Source: BOG-908 sp963692875 (GTDB lineage Bacteria; Pseudomonadota; Alphaproteobacteria; Acetobacterales; Acetobacteraceae). Taken from it: a stretch of DNA of 64,000 bases. The position numbers and the translations under genes are program-made. This document shows, piece after piece, positions 34,098 to 43,641 of this stretch. Each line of letters begins with the position of its first letter. Position 1 is the first letter of the stretch. The notes beneath the pieces were generated by a model. It saw only the letters and a list, made by a program, of their open reading frames with translations, searched no databases and was not told where the DNA came from. The DNA is taken from the NCBI GenBank assembly GCA_965198755.1, contig OZ240673.1, positions 496,001 through 560,000 of the forward strand, read 5' to 3'.

Positions 34098-37000
34098 TTG
34101 AGTGAGACCCGGCCGAGAGGCTTCCGCCCCGGCGAGGATTTGGGCGCGGCACCCGTCCCGCCCGGCCTCGCCTTCACCCCGGCGGCCGAGGCCGGCGGCA
34201 CCGACCGCGACGTGCTGCTCGGCTACCAGGTCTTCCTCGGCCGCGACCCGGAGAGCTCCTTCGTCATCGCCGACGCCAAAAGCAGCCCGGTCGGCGCCTT
34301 CATCCGCGCCCTGATGGGCTCGGGCGAGTTCCAGAGCGTGGTGCTGGACCGCCTAGCCGCCGGCCGCCCCCTGCCGCACGAGGCCGCTTGCCGCTCGCCC
34401 ACGCCCGAGCAGCTCGACTGGCTGTTCCGGCTGGTGCGCGTGCCCCGGCGCGCCGAGGACGTGCTGCGCGCGGCACCGAGCTGGGCGGAGTGGCTGCGCA
34501 CGCTGGTCGCCATCCCCGGCGCCTCCACCGCGCCGGCGCGCAACCCCGGCGTGGACGCGCAGGCCGCCGGCGAGGGCTTCGTGCTGATCACCATCGAGCA
34601 GCCCAAGCCGGGTGCGGCACTGGTGGCCGGCGGCACCATCCAGGGCGCCGGCTGGGCGATCGCGCCGGCCGACATCGGCGACGTGTCCGTCTCGCTGGAC
34701 GGCGTCAGACTCACCCACGCCCGTTACGGCCTGCCGCGGCCGGACGTGGCGCGCAGCTTCCCGCATTACCGCCACGTGGACCATTGCGGCTTCACCTTTG
34801 CGGCGCAGGTGCCGAGCCCGCTGCCGCCGTCCGCCGCCGGCCAGCTGACGGTGACCGTGCGCGGCGCCGGCGGCGAGGTGGGCCGCAAGGGGGTGCAGCT
34901 CAAGCCGCCCGGCGGGGCAGGCGAGGCGGCGGGCAGCGCGCCGGGCGCGGCTGAGACCGCCTGGCCGGTCCGCCTGGCGGTCGAAGAGGCAGTGGTCGAT
35001 GCCGGCCGCGTGTTGCGGGTGCGTGGCTGGGCGGTCAGCGCCGGGCCGATGCGGTCGGTCCGGGTGACACTCGGCTGCAACGCGCCGGGTGCCGGGCAGG
35101 CCGGCGAGGCGGCCGCCGACGAAACAAATCCGGCCGAGGTGGAGCTGGGCGAGGCGCGGCACGGCCAGCCGCGGCCGGACATCGCGGCGGCACACCCGAC
35201 CTACGGCAATGCCGGCCAGTCCGGCTTCGCGCTGGCCCGCCGCCTGGACCAGGGCCTGCCGCCCGGGCCCGGCTACGTGCGAGTGCGCGCCGCCGACGAG
35301 GCCGGGCATGTGCGCCAGGCGATCGTGCCGGTCATCCTGCCGCCCCGCGCCCCCATGCGGGCAGACATCCAGGCTGGGGCTGGCGCCAACGCGGCCCTGC
35401 AACAGCCGGCGGTCACCTGCGTCTGCACGCTCAGCCACCTCGGCTCCGACGGCGCGTTGCAGCTGGAAGGTTGGGCGGCCGCGCCAGGCGGCGTGGCCGG
35501 CATAGAGGTGGTGCTGGACGGGGTGTCGCTGGGCCAGGCGAAGCTGGACCGCACCGCTGCGACGTTGGCACCGCAGGCGGGTGCGGCACAGCAGGCCGGT
35601 GCGCCACCGACGGCGGGTGCGGCATCGAAGGCGGGCGTGGCACGGAAGGCGGTTGCCGCAGCGAAGGCGGTTGCGGCAACGAGGACGGCCGCAGCACCGA
35701 AGACGGTGGTGGCAGCGCAGGCCGGCGCGGCACAGCAGGCTGGTGCAGCCCAGCAGGCGGTTGCGGCACCGCAAGGCAGCGCGGCGCCGTGCGGCTTCAG
35801 CTTTGCCGCCACCCTGGCCCGCCCGCCCGCGCAGGGCGCACACCGGCTGGTCCTGCACGTGACCGGCGTTGCGGGCGCGCATCTGGTGCAGGAGAGCGTG
35901 GTGCTGGCCGGCTCGCGTCAGGAACTGGCCGGCTTCCGCCCGTCCGCGGCCACTTTCCCGGCGCTGGCCTCCCCAGCCGAGGTCGCGGAGGCTCGCTCTG
36001 CCACACACCCGTCCCCGGCGAACGGCCAGCAGGCCACGCCCGACCTGCTCCTCGAGCTCGACGGCGCGGTGGGCGAGGGCGGCCTGATGCGCGTACAGGT
36101 GGGCGGCGCGCTGGCCGTTTCCGGCTGGGCGTTGGCGCGGCACGGCATCGCACGGGTCAGCGTATTCTGCGACGACGCGCTGCTCGGCCATGCGCATCTG
36201 GGCATGCGCCGGGAGGACATCGGCGCGGCCTTTCCGGACTACGAGGGCTCGCTGCTGTCCGGCTACGGCATGGTGCTGCCGCCCGCCAGCCTGCCGGAGG
36301 GCGAGCACCGCATCCGCGTGGTGGCGTACGCGGCTGGCCGCGCTGCGTCGCAGACCGTGCCGGCAGGGCCCGACGCTGGTCCGGCGGACGCTGCCCGAAC
36401 CGACGCCGGCCGAACGAACGGTGCCCGAACCAACGCTGCCAAAACGAACGCTGCCAAAACGGACGCTGCCCGAACCGACGCTACCCGAACCGACGCTGCT
36501 CCGCTCCATGCGGCCGAGACGGAGCGCAGCTTCCGGGTCCTCGTCGAGCCGGCCGGGGTGTTGCCGCCCGACAGCCGGATCCGCCATTCCGTGCCGCCCG
36601 CCGAGGCGGCCTGCCTGCTCGGACTGCTGCGGCGCGACCTCTGGCAGCCCCGCTTCGAGATCGTCCTGGCCCCTGCACCCGGCGCCGCATGCCAGCCCGA
36701 GGCGGTGGCGGCCACGCTGCGCAGCCTGCACGCCCAGGCCTACCAGGACTGGGCGGCGCGCGTCGTGGTGCCGGACCAGGCTGCAGCCGAGACGATGCGT
36801 GCGCTGCCGGAGTGGCTGGGCGCGGCGGGCCGCATCACGGTGGTGACCGACGGCTCGCCCTCGCAGCTTGGCAGGCCCAAGGCGAAAGGCCGCTCCGCCG
36901 TGGCCAGCACGACGGCAGCTCCGGCGGTTGCGCGAGCCGCGGCGGCCGCCATCGGAAAGGCCCCCGTCAGCCTCAGGAAAGGCGAGAGCCGGAGGATCAG

Positions 37001-39563
37001 CCGCAAGCCGGACGCGCCCGGCACGCACGAACCCGGCACGCACGCACCTGGGACGAACGAACCCGGCACGCACGAACCCCGGACGAACGGGCCCCGAACG
37101 GCCATCCTGGCCGCCAGCCGGCCGGCCTACGCCATGCGGCTGCGTCCTGGCGACCGGCTCGGTGCCGACGCGCTCCTGGAGTTCGCGCTGGAAAGCGCCG
37201 CCAGCCGAGACGCTGGCCTCATCTACGCCGACGAGCTGTGCCAGGACCGCGCGCAATCCGCTGTCCAGCCGCGCCTCAAGCCCGCGTGGTCGCCCGAGCT
37301 GCTGGTTTCCACCAACTATCTCGGCCGCGCCTGGTGCGCCGCCTCCATGCTCCTGGACCGGGCGGGGCTGACCCACAACGCGCTGGCCGCCGCCTCAGAC
37401 TACGACCTGGTGCTGCGCCTGACCGAGCAGGCCGGCGCCATCGCCAGCGTCCCCCGCATCCTGTGCAGCCTCGGCGGCGCGGCCGACAGCGCCGCGGAGG
37501 AGCGCGCCGCCCTGCAGGCCGCCATGACCCGCCGCGCCGTTGCCGCCACGCTGCGCCCGGGCACAGTCCCCGGCACCTGGCGCGTGCAGCGCGACCTGGC
37601 CGCACCCGCGCCGCCCGCCCGCCGCAGGCGCGGACCGGTGCCCGGGCGCGTCTCGGTCGTCATGCCCACCTGCGCCGCGCGCGGCCTGGTGCGCGCCGCC
37701 ATCGCGTCCATCCGCGCCACCACCGCGCCCGCCGTGCCGGACGGACGCGAGGTGGAGATCGTGGTGGTGGACAACACGAAGCCGCACCAGGCCGAGGACC
37801 GCGCCTGGCTGCGCGCGCATGCCGACCTGGTGGTGGACATGCCGGGCGCGTTCAACTGGTCGCGCTTCAACAACCAGGGCGCCCGCTCGGCCAGCGGCGA
37901 GTTCCTGCTGTTCCTCAACGACGACGTCGAGGCGCCCGCACCCGGCTGGCTGGAGGCGATGCTGGAGCACGCGCAGCGCCCGGACGTGGGCGTGGTCGGC
38001 GCCCGCCTGCTCTATCCAGACGGCCTGGTGCAGCACGCCGGCCAATACCTCGCCGACGGCCATGCCCGCCACGCCTTCCGCTTCGCCGACGCTGCCGCTC
38101 CCGGCCCGTTCGGCCTGGCCACGGTGACGCGCGAGGTCGCCGCGATGACCGGCGCCTGCCAGATGGTGCGCGCGGAGGTGTTCGCCCGGCTCGGCGGCTT
38201 CGACGAGGCGCACAGCGTGGTCAACAACGACGTCGATTTCTGCCTGCGCGCCCGCCAGGCCGGGCTCGCCGTGCTCTACACGCCGCACGCGACGCTGACC
38301 CACCACGAGCTGGCCAGCCGCGCCGCCCTGCAGGACAGCTACGACGAGCAGCGTTTCGCCGGCGCCTGGCGCACCACGTTCCTGCGCGGCGACCCCTACC
38401 GCAACCCGCACCTCGAAGCGCGCGCCGACGACTACGCGGCCGACCCGGAACCGGCCATCCTGCTGCATGCCGGCCGCCGCGGCCCGCTGGCCGAGACGGT
38501 GCGCCGCATCCTGGTCCTCAAGCTCGACCACATCGGCGACTTCCTTACCGCGCTGCCCGCCCTGCGCAGCCTGCGGCGCCACTTCCCCGCCGCCAGGATC
38601 GACCTGCTGGCGCCGTCCGCCACCGCCCAGCTGGCCAGCGCCGAGCCCGCCATCGCCGAGACCATCGTGTTCGACTTCTTCCACGCCCGCTCCGCCGAGG
38701 GCGCAAGGCCGGTGGACGAGACCGCCCTGCGCGCGCTCGCCGCACGCCTGGCACCCGCCGCCTACGACCTCGCCATCGACCTCCGCATGCACCCCGACAC
38801 CCGCGGTGTGCTGCAGCATACCGGCGCTGGCTTCCTCGCCGGCTACGACCACCAGGGCCGCTTCGGCTTCCTCGACGTGGCGCTGGAATGGGAGGGCGAC
38901 GAGCAGCTGGCCGCCAAGCGCGCCCACGTATCCGAGCGCCTGGTCCAGCTCGTCTCGGCGCTGGCCGATGCCTGCCGCGCGGACCCGCCGCCCGCGCTCG
39001 CCGTCCCCCGCGAGGCAAGCCCGCCCGCCGCCCTGGCAGCCCTGCCGGCTGCCTTCCGCGCCCGCCCCATCGTCTGCGTGCACCCCGGCGTGGGCAACGC
39101 CATCCGCCAGTGGCCGGCGTCGCATTACGCCGGGCTGATCGACCTGCTGGCGGAGGACGGCCTGCACAGCGTGCTGGTGGGCGCGCCGGAGGAGGCGTCG
39201 ATCGCCGAGGACATCCTGCGCCGCATCGCGTCGGTCGGCATGGCGGAGTCGCTGGTGGGCCGCGTCAGGCTCGCCGAGCTGGCCCAGGTGATGCGCGCCT
39301 GCGTGCTGTTCGTGGGCAACAACAGCGGGCCGCAGCATCTGGCGGCCTGCCTCGGCCTGCCGACGGTGGGCATCCATTCCGGCGTGGTGGACGCTGCCGA
39401 ATGGGCGCCGCTGGGCGCGCAGGCGGTGGCGATCCGGCGCAGGATGGCGTGCAGCCCGTGCTACCTGGAGTTCGCGTCGGATTGCCCGCGGGAGATGGCT
39501 TGCCTGACCGGGCTGCGGCCGCGCGACGTGCTGGCGGCGTGCCGGAGATTGCTGAAAAAATAA
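34098..39563 (+). CDS. Giant glycosyltransferase: GT2 and GT9 domains fused, with repeat-rich linkers
   Basis: 1821 residues. The N-terminus has a DUF4214-like motif (LLGYQVFLGRDPESSFV). At least three beta-rich modules follow, each with GWAVSA- or GWALAR-like and RPDIAAAHPTY- or REDIGAAFPDY-like motifs. Linkers hold three minisatellites. From about residue 1184 there is a GT2 domain (RVSVVMPTCAA, FLLFLNDDVEAP as the DxD-type site, NNDVDFCLRARQAG). From about 1469 to the end there is a GT9 heptosyltransferase-type domain (RRILVLKLDHIGDFLTALPAL, CVHPGVGNAIRQWP, FVGNNSGPQHLAACLGLPTVGI). TTG 34098 follows GGAG by 10 bases; earlier in-frame codons are in the repeat. It likely builds LPS core or surface glycan. 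Confidence 0.82.
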   Translation: MSETRPRGFRPGEDLGAAPVPPGLAFTPAAEAGGTDRDVLLGYQVFLGRDPESSFVIADAKSSPVGAFIRALMGSGEFQSVVLDRLAAGRPLPHEAACRSPTPEQLDWLFRLVRVPRRAEDVLRAAPSWAEWLRTLVAIPGASTAPARNPGVDAQAAGEGFVLITIEQPKPGAALVAGGTIQGAGWAIAPADIGDVSVSLDGVRLTHARYGLPRPDVARSFPHYRHVDHCGFTFAAQVPSPLPPSAAGQLTVTVRGAGGEVGRKGVQLKPPGGAGEAAGSAPGAAETAWPVRLAVEEAVVDAGRVLRVRGWAVSAGPMRSVRVTLGCNAPGAGQAGEAAADETNPAEVELGEARHGQPRPDIAAAHPTYGNAGQSGFALARRLDQGLPPGPGYVRVRAADEAGHVRQAIVPVILPPRAPMRADIQAGAGANAALQQPAVTCVCTLSHLGSDGALQLEGWAAAPGGVAGIEVVLDGVSLGQAKLDRTAATLAPQAGAAQQAGAPPTAGAASKAGVARKAVAAAKAVAATRTAAAPKTVVAAQAGAAQQAGAAQQAVAAPQGSAAPCGFSFAATLARPPAQGAHRLVLHVTGVAGAHLVQESVVLAGSRQELAGFRPSAATFPALASPAEVAEARSATHPSPANGQQATPDLLLELDGAVGEGGLMRVQVGGALAVSGWALARHGIARVSVFCDDALLGHAHLGMRREDIGAAFPDYEGSLLSGYGMVLPPASLPEGEHRIRVVAYAAGRAASQTVPAGPDAGPADAARTDAGRTNGARTNAAKTNAAKTDAARTDATRTDAAPLHAAETERSFRVLVEPAGVLPPDSRIRHSVPPAEAACLLGLLRRDLWQPRFEIVLAPAPGAACQPEAVAATLRSLHAQAYQDWAARVVVPDQAAAETMRALPEWLGAAGRITVVTDGSPSQLGRPKAKGRSAVASTTAAPAVARAAAAAIGKAPVSLRKGESRRISRKPDAPGTHEPGTHAPGTNEPGTHEPRTNGPRTAILAASRPAYAMRLRPGDRLGADALLEFALESAASRDAGLIYADELCQDRAQSAVQPRLKPAWSPELLVSTNYLGRAWCAASMLLDRAGLTHNALAAASDYDLVLRLTEQAGAIASVPRILCSLGGAADSAAEERAALQAAMTRRAVAATLRPGTVPGTWRVQRDLAAPAPPARRRRGPVPGRVSVVMPTCAARGLVRAAIASIRATTAPAVPDGREVEIVVVDNTKPHQAEDRAWLRAHADLVVDMPGAFNWSRFNNQGARSASGEFLLFLNDDVEAPAPGWLEAMLEHAQRPDVGVVGARLLYPDGLVQHAGQYLADGHARHAFRFADAAAPGPFGLATVTREVAAMTGACQMVRAEVFARLGGFDEAHSVVNNDVDFCLRARQAGLAVLYTPHATLTHHELASRAALQDSYDEQRFAGAWRTTFLRGDPYRNPHLEARADDYAADPEPAILLHAGRRGPLAETVRRILVLKLDHIGDFLTALPALRSLRRHFPAARIDLLAPSATAQLASAEPAIAETIVFDFFHARSAEGARPVDETALRALAARLAPAAYDLAIDLRMHPDTRGVLQHTGAGFLAGYDHQGRFGFLDVALEWEGDEQLAAKRAHVSERLVQLVSALADACRADPPPALAVPREASPPAALAALPAAFRARPIVCVHPGVGNAIRQWPASHYAGLIDLLAEDGLHSVLVGAPEEASIAEDILRRIASVGMAESLVGRVRLAELAQVMRACVLFVGNNSGPQHLAACLGLPTVGIHSGVVDAAEWAPLGAQAVAIRRRMACSPCYLEFASDCPREMACLTGLRPRDVLAACRRLLKK
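35572..35775 (+). repeat. In-frame 18-bp minisatellite (AGAAxx hexapeptides)
   Basis: About eleven units of GCGGGTGCGGCA plus two variable codons, encoding AGAAQQ, AGAPPT, AGAASK, AGVARK, AVAAAK and so on. It interrupts a beta-rich module of the fused glycosyltransferase. Confidence 0.8.
36382..36502 (+). repeat. In-frame 15-bp minisatellite (ARTDA/AKTNA pentapeptides)
   Basis: About eight units around GCTGCCCGAACCGAC, encoding ARTDA, GRTNG, ARTNA, AKTNA, AKTDA and relatives, placed ahead of the glycosyltransferase catalytic half. Confidence 0.8.
37015..37095 (+). repeat. In-frame 15-bp minisatellite (PGTHE pentapeptides)
   Basis: About five and a half units around CCCGGCACGCACGAA, encoding PGTHE, PGTHA, PGTNE and PRTNG. 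This is the third tandem tract in the same gene. Confidence 0.8.
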
Positions 39564-39695
39564 GCAAGACTCTTCTTTTCTGAAGAAAAGAAGCAAAAGA
39601 CTTTTGTCACGGCTGTCGCGGACTCCCCCGCACGGCACAATCAAGGGACCAAAAGTTTTTTGGTTCTTTTTTTCAAAAAAGAACTGCTTGCTTGC
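39564..39695 (-). repeat. A/B dyad element, copy 20 (B to A on + strand)
   Basis: Starts at the base after the giant glycosyltransferase stop. The B hairpin is CTTCTTTTCTGAAGAAAAGAAG. Confidence 0.9.
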
Positions 39696-39743
39696 CTTGC
39701 CTAATGCTAGGTCGCGTCAAGCTGCAACAAAGGACGATTGGCG

Positions 39744-42074
39744 TTGATCCTGGTAGGCACCGACCTGCAAGCACCCGTCGCCCCGCATAGCGGCTTCATC
39801 GACCTGTTCGACGCGACCCAGGGCGTGCGTGGCTGGGCGGTGGACCACGCCGACCCGCGCGCCCCGGTGCGCCTGCTGCTGTGCGTGGGCGAGCACGCGG
39901 TGGCCGAGACGGTGTGCGACTCCGACCGCGACGACATCTCCGCAGGCCTCGGCCTGGCGGTGCGCGCCGGCTTCAGTTTCGGCGGCGACGCGATGCGCAG
40001 CCTCTCGGCATACCTCGACGATCCGGACGACGTCCTCAGCATCCGTGTCGCCGACACCGGCCACCTGCTGCCGAGTGCGGGTGCCCTGCCCACCCTGGGC
40101 GAGCTGGTGGCCCGCCTGGACGAGGAGAGGCTGCCGGAGCAGCCCAGCACCACGGCGGATTTCGAGCTGCTGCTCGACGAACTGCGCGCTGCCGCCGACC
40201 CGATGGTGCTGGAGGGGCTGCGCCCGTCGCCGGAAGGCCTGCAGGGCTACGTCGAGACGCTGGCCGTCGACAGCCACGGCCAGGTCTGGTTCATGGGCTG
40301 GATGCGGCGCGGTCACCTGCACGAGTTCAGCGCGGTGGTCGCCGAACGGCAGAAATACCCCGCCGCCGTCGCGGTGATGAGCTACGCGCGCGACGACCTG
40401 CCGGCCGACTGCTACGGCGTGGTCGGCCTCATCTCGTCCTCCGCCTGGAAGCCGAACTCGGCCACCACCGAGCTCTACCTTTATTTCGGCCGGGAGTGCC
40501 GCTTCCACCTCAAGTCCCACACGCCGCTGCGGATGATCACCTCGGACGAGCTGATCGGCGAGTACGAGGGCATCCGCGAACGCTGCTTCGGCGACGGGCG
40601 GACCGCCTCGCTGCAGCGGATGATGACCACGCTGGAGAGCTGGCTGCCCACCCGCACGCCGGCGCAGTGGTTCGCCACCGCGTGTTCCATCGACCGCATC
40701 CTGCTGGTGCCCGGCCTCGGCTGTCTGGTGGAGGGCTGGGTGCTCAGCCCGATGAAGCGCGTCGAGACGCTGCGCCTGCGCGTGGGTGCCCGGGTGATGT
40801 CGGCCGACCGCGAGAGCCTGTTCTGGAAGCCGCGGCCGGACCTGCTGGCGGCCTATCCGGGCGGAAGCCGCATGGTGGACCGCGCCGGCTTCGTGGGGAT
40901 GTTCGCCGGCGCCGCGGAGGCAGAGGATTTCAGCGACCCGGTGCTCAAGATCGTCTTTCAGGGCGGCGCCTCGGCCAACTGGGCGGTGGACACGGCGCTG
41001 TTCCGCAGGCTCGGCCACTCCGCCAGCGTGGAGGATGCGCTGCTGTTCTTCCCGGCGCTGCAGGACGAGGCGTTCTTCCCGCGCTTCGCCGCCGCGGCCA
41101 TCCAGGCCGAGCGCGCGGCGATGAACCCGCCGGTGGTGCTGAGTGCGGCGCCTGCCCGCCGCGCGATGGTGCTGGTGCTGCCGGAGGACCGCTGCGACCT
41201 GTTCCTGCTGTTCGAGGAGCTGGCTCAGCAATGCCGCACCGGCGGCGCAATCGAGGCGGTGGTGTTCGTCGCCGCGTCGAGGTCCAACCGGTCCGACGCG
41301 CTGTGGCTGTTTCGCGAGTTCCAGGCGATCCAGGGGGCGGCCGTCGCCTGCAGCCTGCTGGTGATCGACGACGCCGCCCACGCCTTTGCCCTGTTGCCGG
41401 AGATCCTGCGCGCGACCGGCGTGCAGCGTTTCGTCTTCTGCGCCGCCGGCGTGTTCCTGCGCGCGGCTGGCTGGGCTCGGGCGCGCGACGCGCTGGCCGA
41501 CGAGCAGGCCGGGCTGGTGTTCTTCGAGGTGGAGGCAGATGCGTCCGGGCAGCCGGGCGTCTCGGCACGCTGCTTCGCCTGGTCCGCCGGGCCGCTGGCG
41601 CGCTGGGCGCAAACCGCACCGGCCTTCATGGGCGGCTACTACCGCGACAACGGCCTGCTGGTGGCTGCACCCGCCTACGCCGTGCAGCACGACGCCGCCG
41701 GCTGCACGCGGGTGACGCACGCGACGAAGGTGGCCGAAGCCATCAACGCCGCGGTCTACCGATCGGCCGCGCCGGTCCGTGCCGCGGCACGGATGCGTGC
41801 CGGCGAGCCGGTCCGCACCAACGTGCCGGTCGGCGCCGGCGCGACTGTGTGTGCCGGCGAACCGGTCGGTCCCGGCCAGCCGGCAGGGCACGGCGGCACG
41901 CTAGACACCGGCGAGTCCGTGCGTCCCGATCAGCCGGCCGCGGCCGGCGGCACCGTCCACGCCGGCGGGTCCGTGCCTCCCGGCCAGCCGGCGGCGGCCG
42001 GCGGCACTGGCGAGGCAGTACGTCCAGCGGCGGGCCCTGCGGGTGCCAGGCCGCGCCGCCGGGTCACCGCCTGA
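39744..42074 (+). CDS. Large protein of unknown function in the glycan block
   Basis: 776 residues. I recognise no domain with confidence. The N-terminal 110 residues resemble the beta-rich modules of the upstream glycosyltransferase (DATQGVRGWAVDHADP). A middle section (VWFMGWMRRGHLHEFSAVVAER, FFPALQDEAFFPR) and a Rossmann-like stretch (RAMVLVLPEDRCDLFLLFEEL, LLVIDDAAHAF) follow. The C-terminus is a Gly/Pro/Ala-rich repeat tract. TTG 39744 is chosen because AAGGA at 39730-39734 lies 9 bases upstream; TTG 39738 is too close. The stop overlaps the ATG of the GT4 gene (TGATG), so it is translationally coupled to a glycosyltransferase and is likely to work with it. Confidence 0.6.
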   Translation: MILVGTDLQAPVAPHSGFIDLFDATQGVRGWAVDHADPRAPVRLLLCVGEHAVAETVCDSDRDDISAGLGLAVRAGFSFGGDAMRSLSAYLDDPDDVLSIRVADTGHLLPSAGALPTLGELVARLDEERLPEQPSTTADFELLLDELRAAADPMVLEGLRPSPEGLQGYVETLAVDSHGQVWFMGWMRRGHLHEFSAVVAERQKYPAAVAVMSYARDDLPADCYGVVGLISSSAWKPNSATTELYLYFGRECRFHLKSHTPLRMITSDELIGEYEGIRERCFGDGRTASLQRMMTTLESWLPTRTPAQWFATACSIDRILLVPGLGCLVEGWVLSPMKRVETLRLRVGARVMSADRESLFWKPRPDLLAAYPGGSRMVDRAGFVGMFAGAAEAEDFSDPVLKIVFQGGASANWAVDTALFRRLGHSASVEDALLFFPALQDEAFFPRFAAAAIQAERAAMNPPVVLSAAPARRAMVLVLPEDRCDLFLLFEELAQQCRTGGAIEAVVFVAASRSNRSDALWLFREFQAIQGAAVACSLLVIDDAAHAFALLPEILRATGVQRFVFCAAGVFLRAAGWARARDALADEQAGLVFFEVEADASGQPGVSARCFAWSAGPLARWAQTAPAFMGGYYRDNGLLVAAPAYAVQHDAAGCTRVTHATKVAEAINAAVYRSAAPVRAAARMRAGEPVRTNVPVGAGATVCAGEPVGPGQPAGHGGTLDTGESVRPDQPAAAGGTVHAGGSVPPGQPAAAGGTGEAVRPAAGPAGARPRRRVTA
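41868..42030 (+). repeat. In-frame repeat of about 54 bp in protein tail
   Basis: Three drifting units encoding GTLDTGESVRPDQPAAAG, GTVHAGGSVPPGQPAAAG and a short GTGEAVRPAAG, with a more diverged unit (CAGEPVGPGQPAGHG) ahead of them. Confidence 0.7.
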
Positions 42075-43438
42075 TGCCGGACAGCGTCTCCACCGCCGGC
42101 GGGGCCACGCCGCCCGGCGTAAGCGGCCCGATCGCCATCGTCGCCCACACCCACCCCTCGATCAGCAAGGGCGGCGCGGAGATCGCCGCCTACTCGCTCT
42201 ACGAGGGCCTGCGTCGGATCGGCACGGACGCAATCTTCATCGCCGTCTGCCCCTCCCAGGACCGCTCCCGCCTGATGCTCGGTTCGGACCGCGAGTTCGT
42301 GCTGGTCAGCGACCAGCAGCGCTACGACCATTTCTACCAGCTCTCGGCCGGCGACATCTGGCGCCAGCTCAAGGCGATCCTGGTCCAGCAGGACGTGCGG
42401 CTGGTGAACTTCCACCACTTCCTGCAGGTCGGCACCAACAGCCTGCGCGCGCTGGCCGCCGAGACGAGCATTCCGTTCACCGTGACGCTGCACGAGTTTC
42501 TGGCGATCTGCGCACATCACGGCCAGATGGTCACCCGCCCGGCGCGCCGCCTGTGCAACATGGCCAGCCCGGTCGCCTGCGCCACCTGCTTCCCCGAGCA
42601 CAGCCGGCAGCAATTCGCCGCCCGCAAGCAGGTGATCCAGTCCGCCCTGATGCCGGCCGCGGGCTTCATCTCGCCCAGCCACTTCCTCGCCGACCGGATG
42701 ATCGCCTGGGGCCTGCCGCGCGAGAAGTTCGTGGTCATCGAGAACGGGTTGCGCACCGACGGCACGCCCGGCCAGCAGAGCCCGCTTGCACCCGGCGGCG
42801 GCTTCGGCGTGTCCGGCCAGGGTTTCGAGGGCCGGCCCTGGACGTTCGGCTATTTCGGCCAGATCACGCCGTTCAAAGGTGCCGACATCCTGCTCGACAC
42901 CATCGACCTGCTGGCAGGCCAGCCCGACATCGCCCGCAAGCTGCGCATCCGCGTGCACGGCAACATCATCGGCCAGGAAGCCGCGTTCGTCAGCCGCTTC
43001 GAGACCACGTTCGAGAAGCACGCCTTTGCCACCTACGCCGGCCCCTACGACAACGCCGACGTGCGCAAGCTGATGCTGGGCTGCGACTACGTGCTGACGC
43101 CCAGCACCTGGTGGGAGAACTCGCCGGTGGTGATCCAGGAGGCGTACGCCGCCGGCCGCCCGGTGATCTGCACCGGCATCGGCGGCATGGCGGAAAAGGT
43201 GCCCAACCGCCGCTCCGGCCTGCACTTCCGCGCCGGCGACCCCACCGACCTGGCACGCGCGATGTCCGAAGCGGCCGACGAGGTGCTCCACAAGGCGCTA
43301 TGCTCCGGCATCCCGGCGGTCAGCGACCAGACGGCGATGGCGCGGGATTACCTGGCGAGCTTCGAGCGGTTCGCGGCGCCGGTTGGAGGGGAGGAGTCGC
43401 CTGCGCCTCGGCGTCGGCGCGCGAAGGCTGCGGCTTAG
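42074..43438 (+). CDS. Glycosyltransferase family 4 (GT-B)
   Basis: 454 residues. The N-terminal Rossmann half begins IAIVAHTHPSISKGGAEIAAYSLYEGL (acceptor side, GGAE motif). The C-terminal donor half has FGYFGQITPFKGADILLD at about residue 257, then GPYDNADVRKLMLGCDYVLTPSTWWENSPVVIQEAYAAGRPVI, whose EN-P-VIQEA stretch is the GT4 retaining E-x7-E-like signature. The Cys-rich segment CNMASPVACATCFPEH is typical of polysaccharide GT4s with a CxxC insertion. It uses NDP-sugar to extend a surface glycan. The ATG at 42074 overlaps the upstream stop. The tail is basic (PRRRRAKAAA). Confidence 0.88.
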   Translation: MPDSVSTAGGATPPGVSGPIAIVAHTHPSISKGGAEIAAYSLYEGLRRIGTDAIFIAVCPSQDRSRLMLGSDREFVLVSDQQRYDHFYQLSAGDIWRQLKAILVQQDVRLVNFHHFLQVGTNSLRALAAETSIPFTVTLHEFLAICAHHGQMVTRPARRLCNMASPVACATCFPEHSRQQFAARKQVIQSALMPAAGFISPSHFLADRMIAWGLPREKFVVIENGLRTDGTPGQQSPLAPGGGFGVSGQGFEGRPWTFGYFGQITPFKGADILLDTIDLLAGQPDIARKLRIRVHGNIIGQEAAFVSRFETTFEKHAFATYAGPYDNADVRKLMLGCDYVLTPSTWWENSPVVIQEAYAAGRPVICTGIGGMAEKVPNRRSGLHFRAGDPTDLARAMSEAADEVLHKALCSGIPAVSDQTAMARDYLASFERFAAPVGGEESPAPRRRRAKAAA

Positions 43439-43440
43439 GC

Positions 43441-43574
43441 AAAAGCAAGCGGTTCTTTTTTGAAAAAACAACCAAAAACTTCTGTCTCCGCTGTCGCGCG
43501 CTCGCCGGACAGAACCGCGACAGCCGCGACAAAAGCTTTTTGCTTCTTTTTCTCGAAAAAGAAGCGCTTGCTTC
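43441..43574 (+). repeat. A/B dyad element, copy 21 (A to B)
   Basis: Complete, two bases after the GT4 stop. The A arm has lost one T-A pair (GAAAAAACAACC). Confidence 0.88.
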
Positions 43575-43641
43575 TGCCGCCAACGTAAAGAACCGCTACC
43601 ACACACGGCGTTCTGTGCTCTCCCGCGCACGGAGATGCATC

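Noticed and set aside
34353..37376. A 1007-codon antisense frame
   Set aside because: No motifs. Its repetitive stretches mirror the minisatellites of the real gene.
35471..39583. A 1370-codon open frame on the + strand in another phase of the giant glycosyltransferase
   Set aside because: Composition is Arg/Gly/Pro-rich with no domain, while the overlapping frame has clear GT2 and GT9 motifs.
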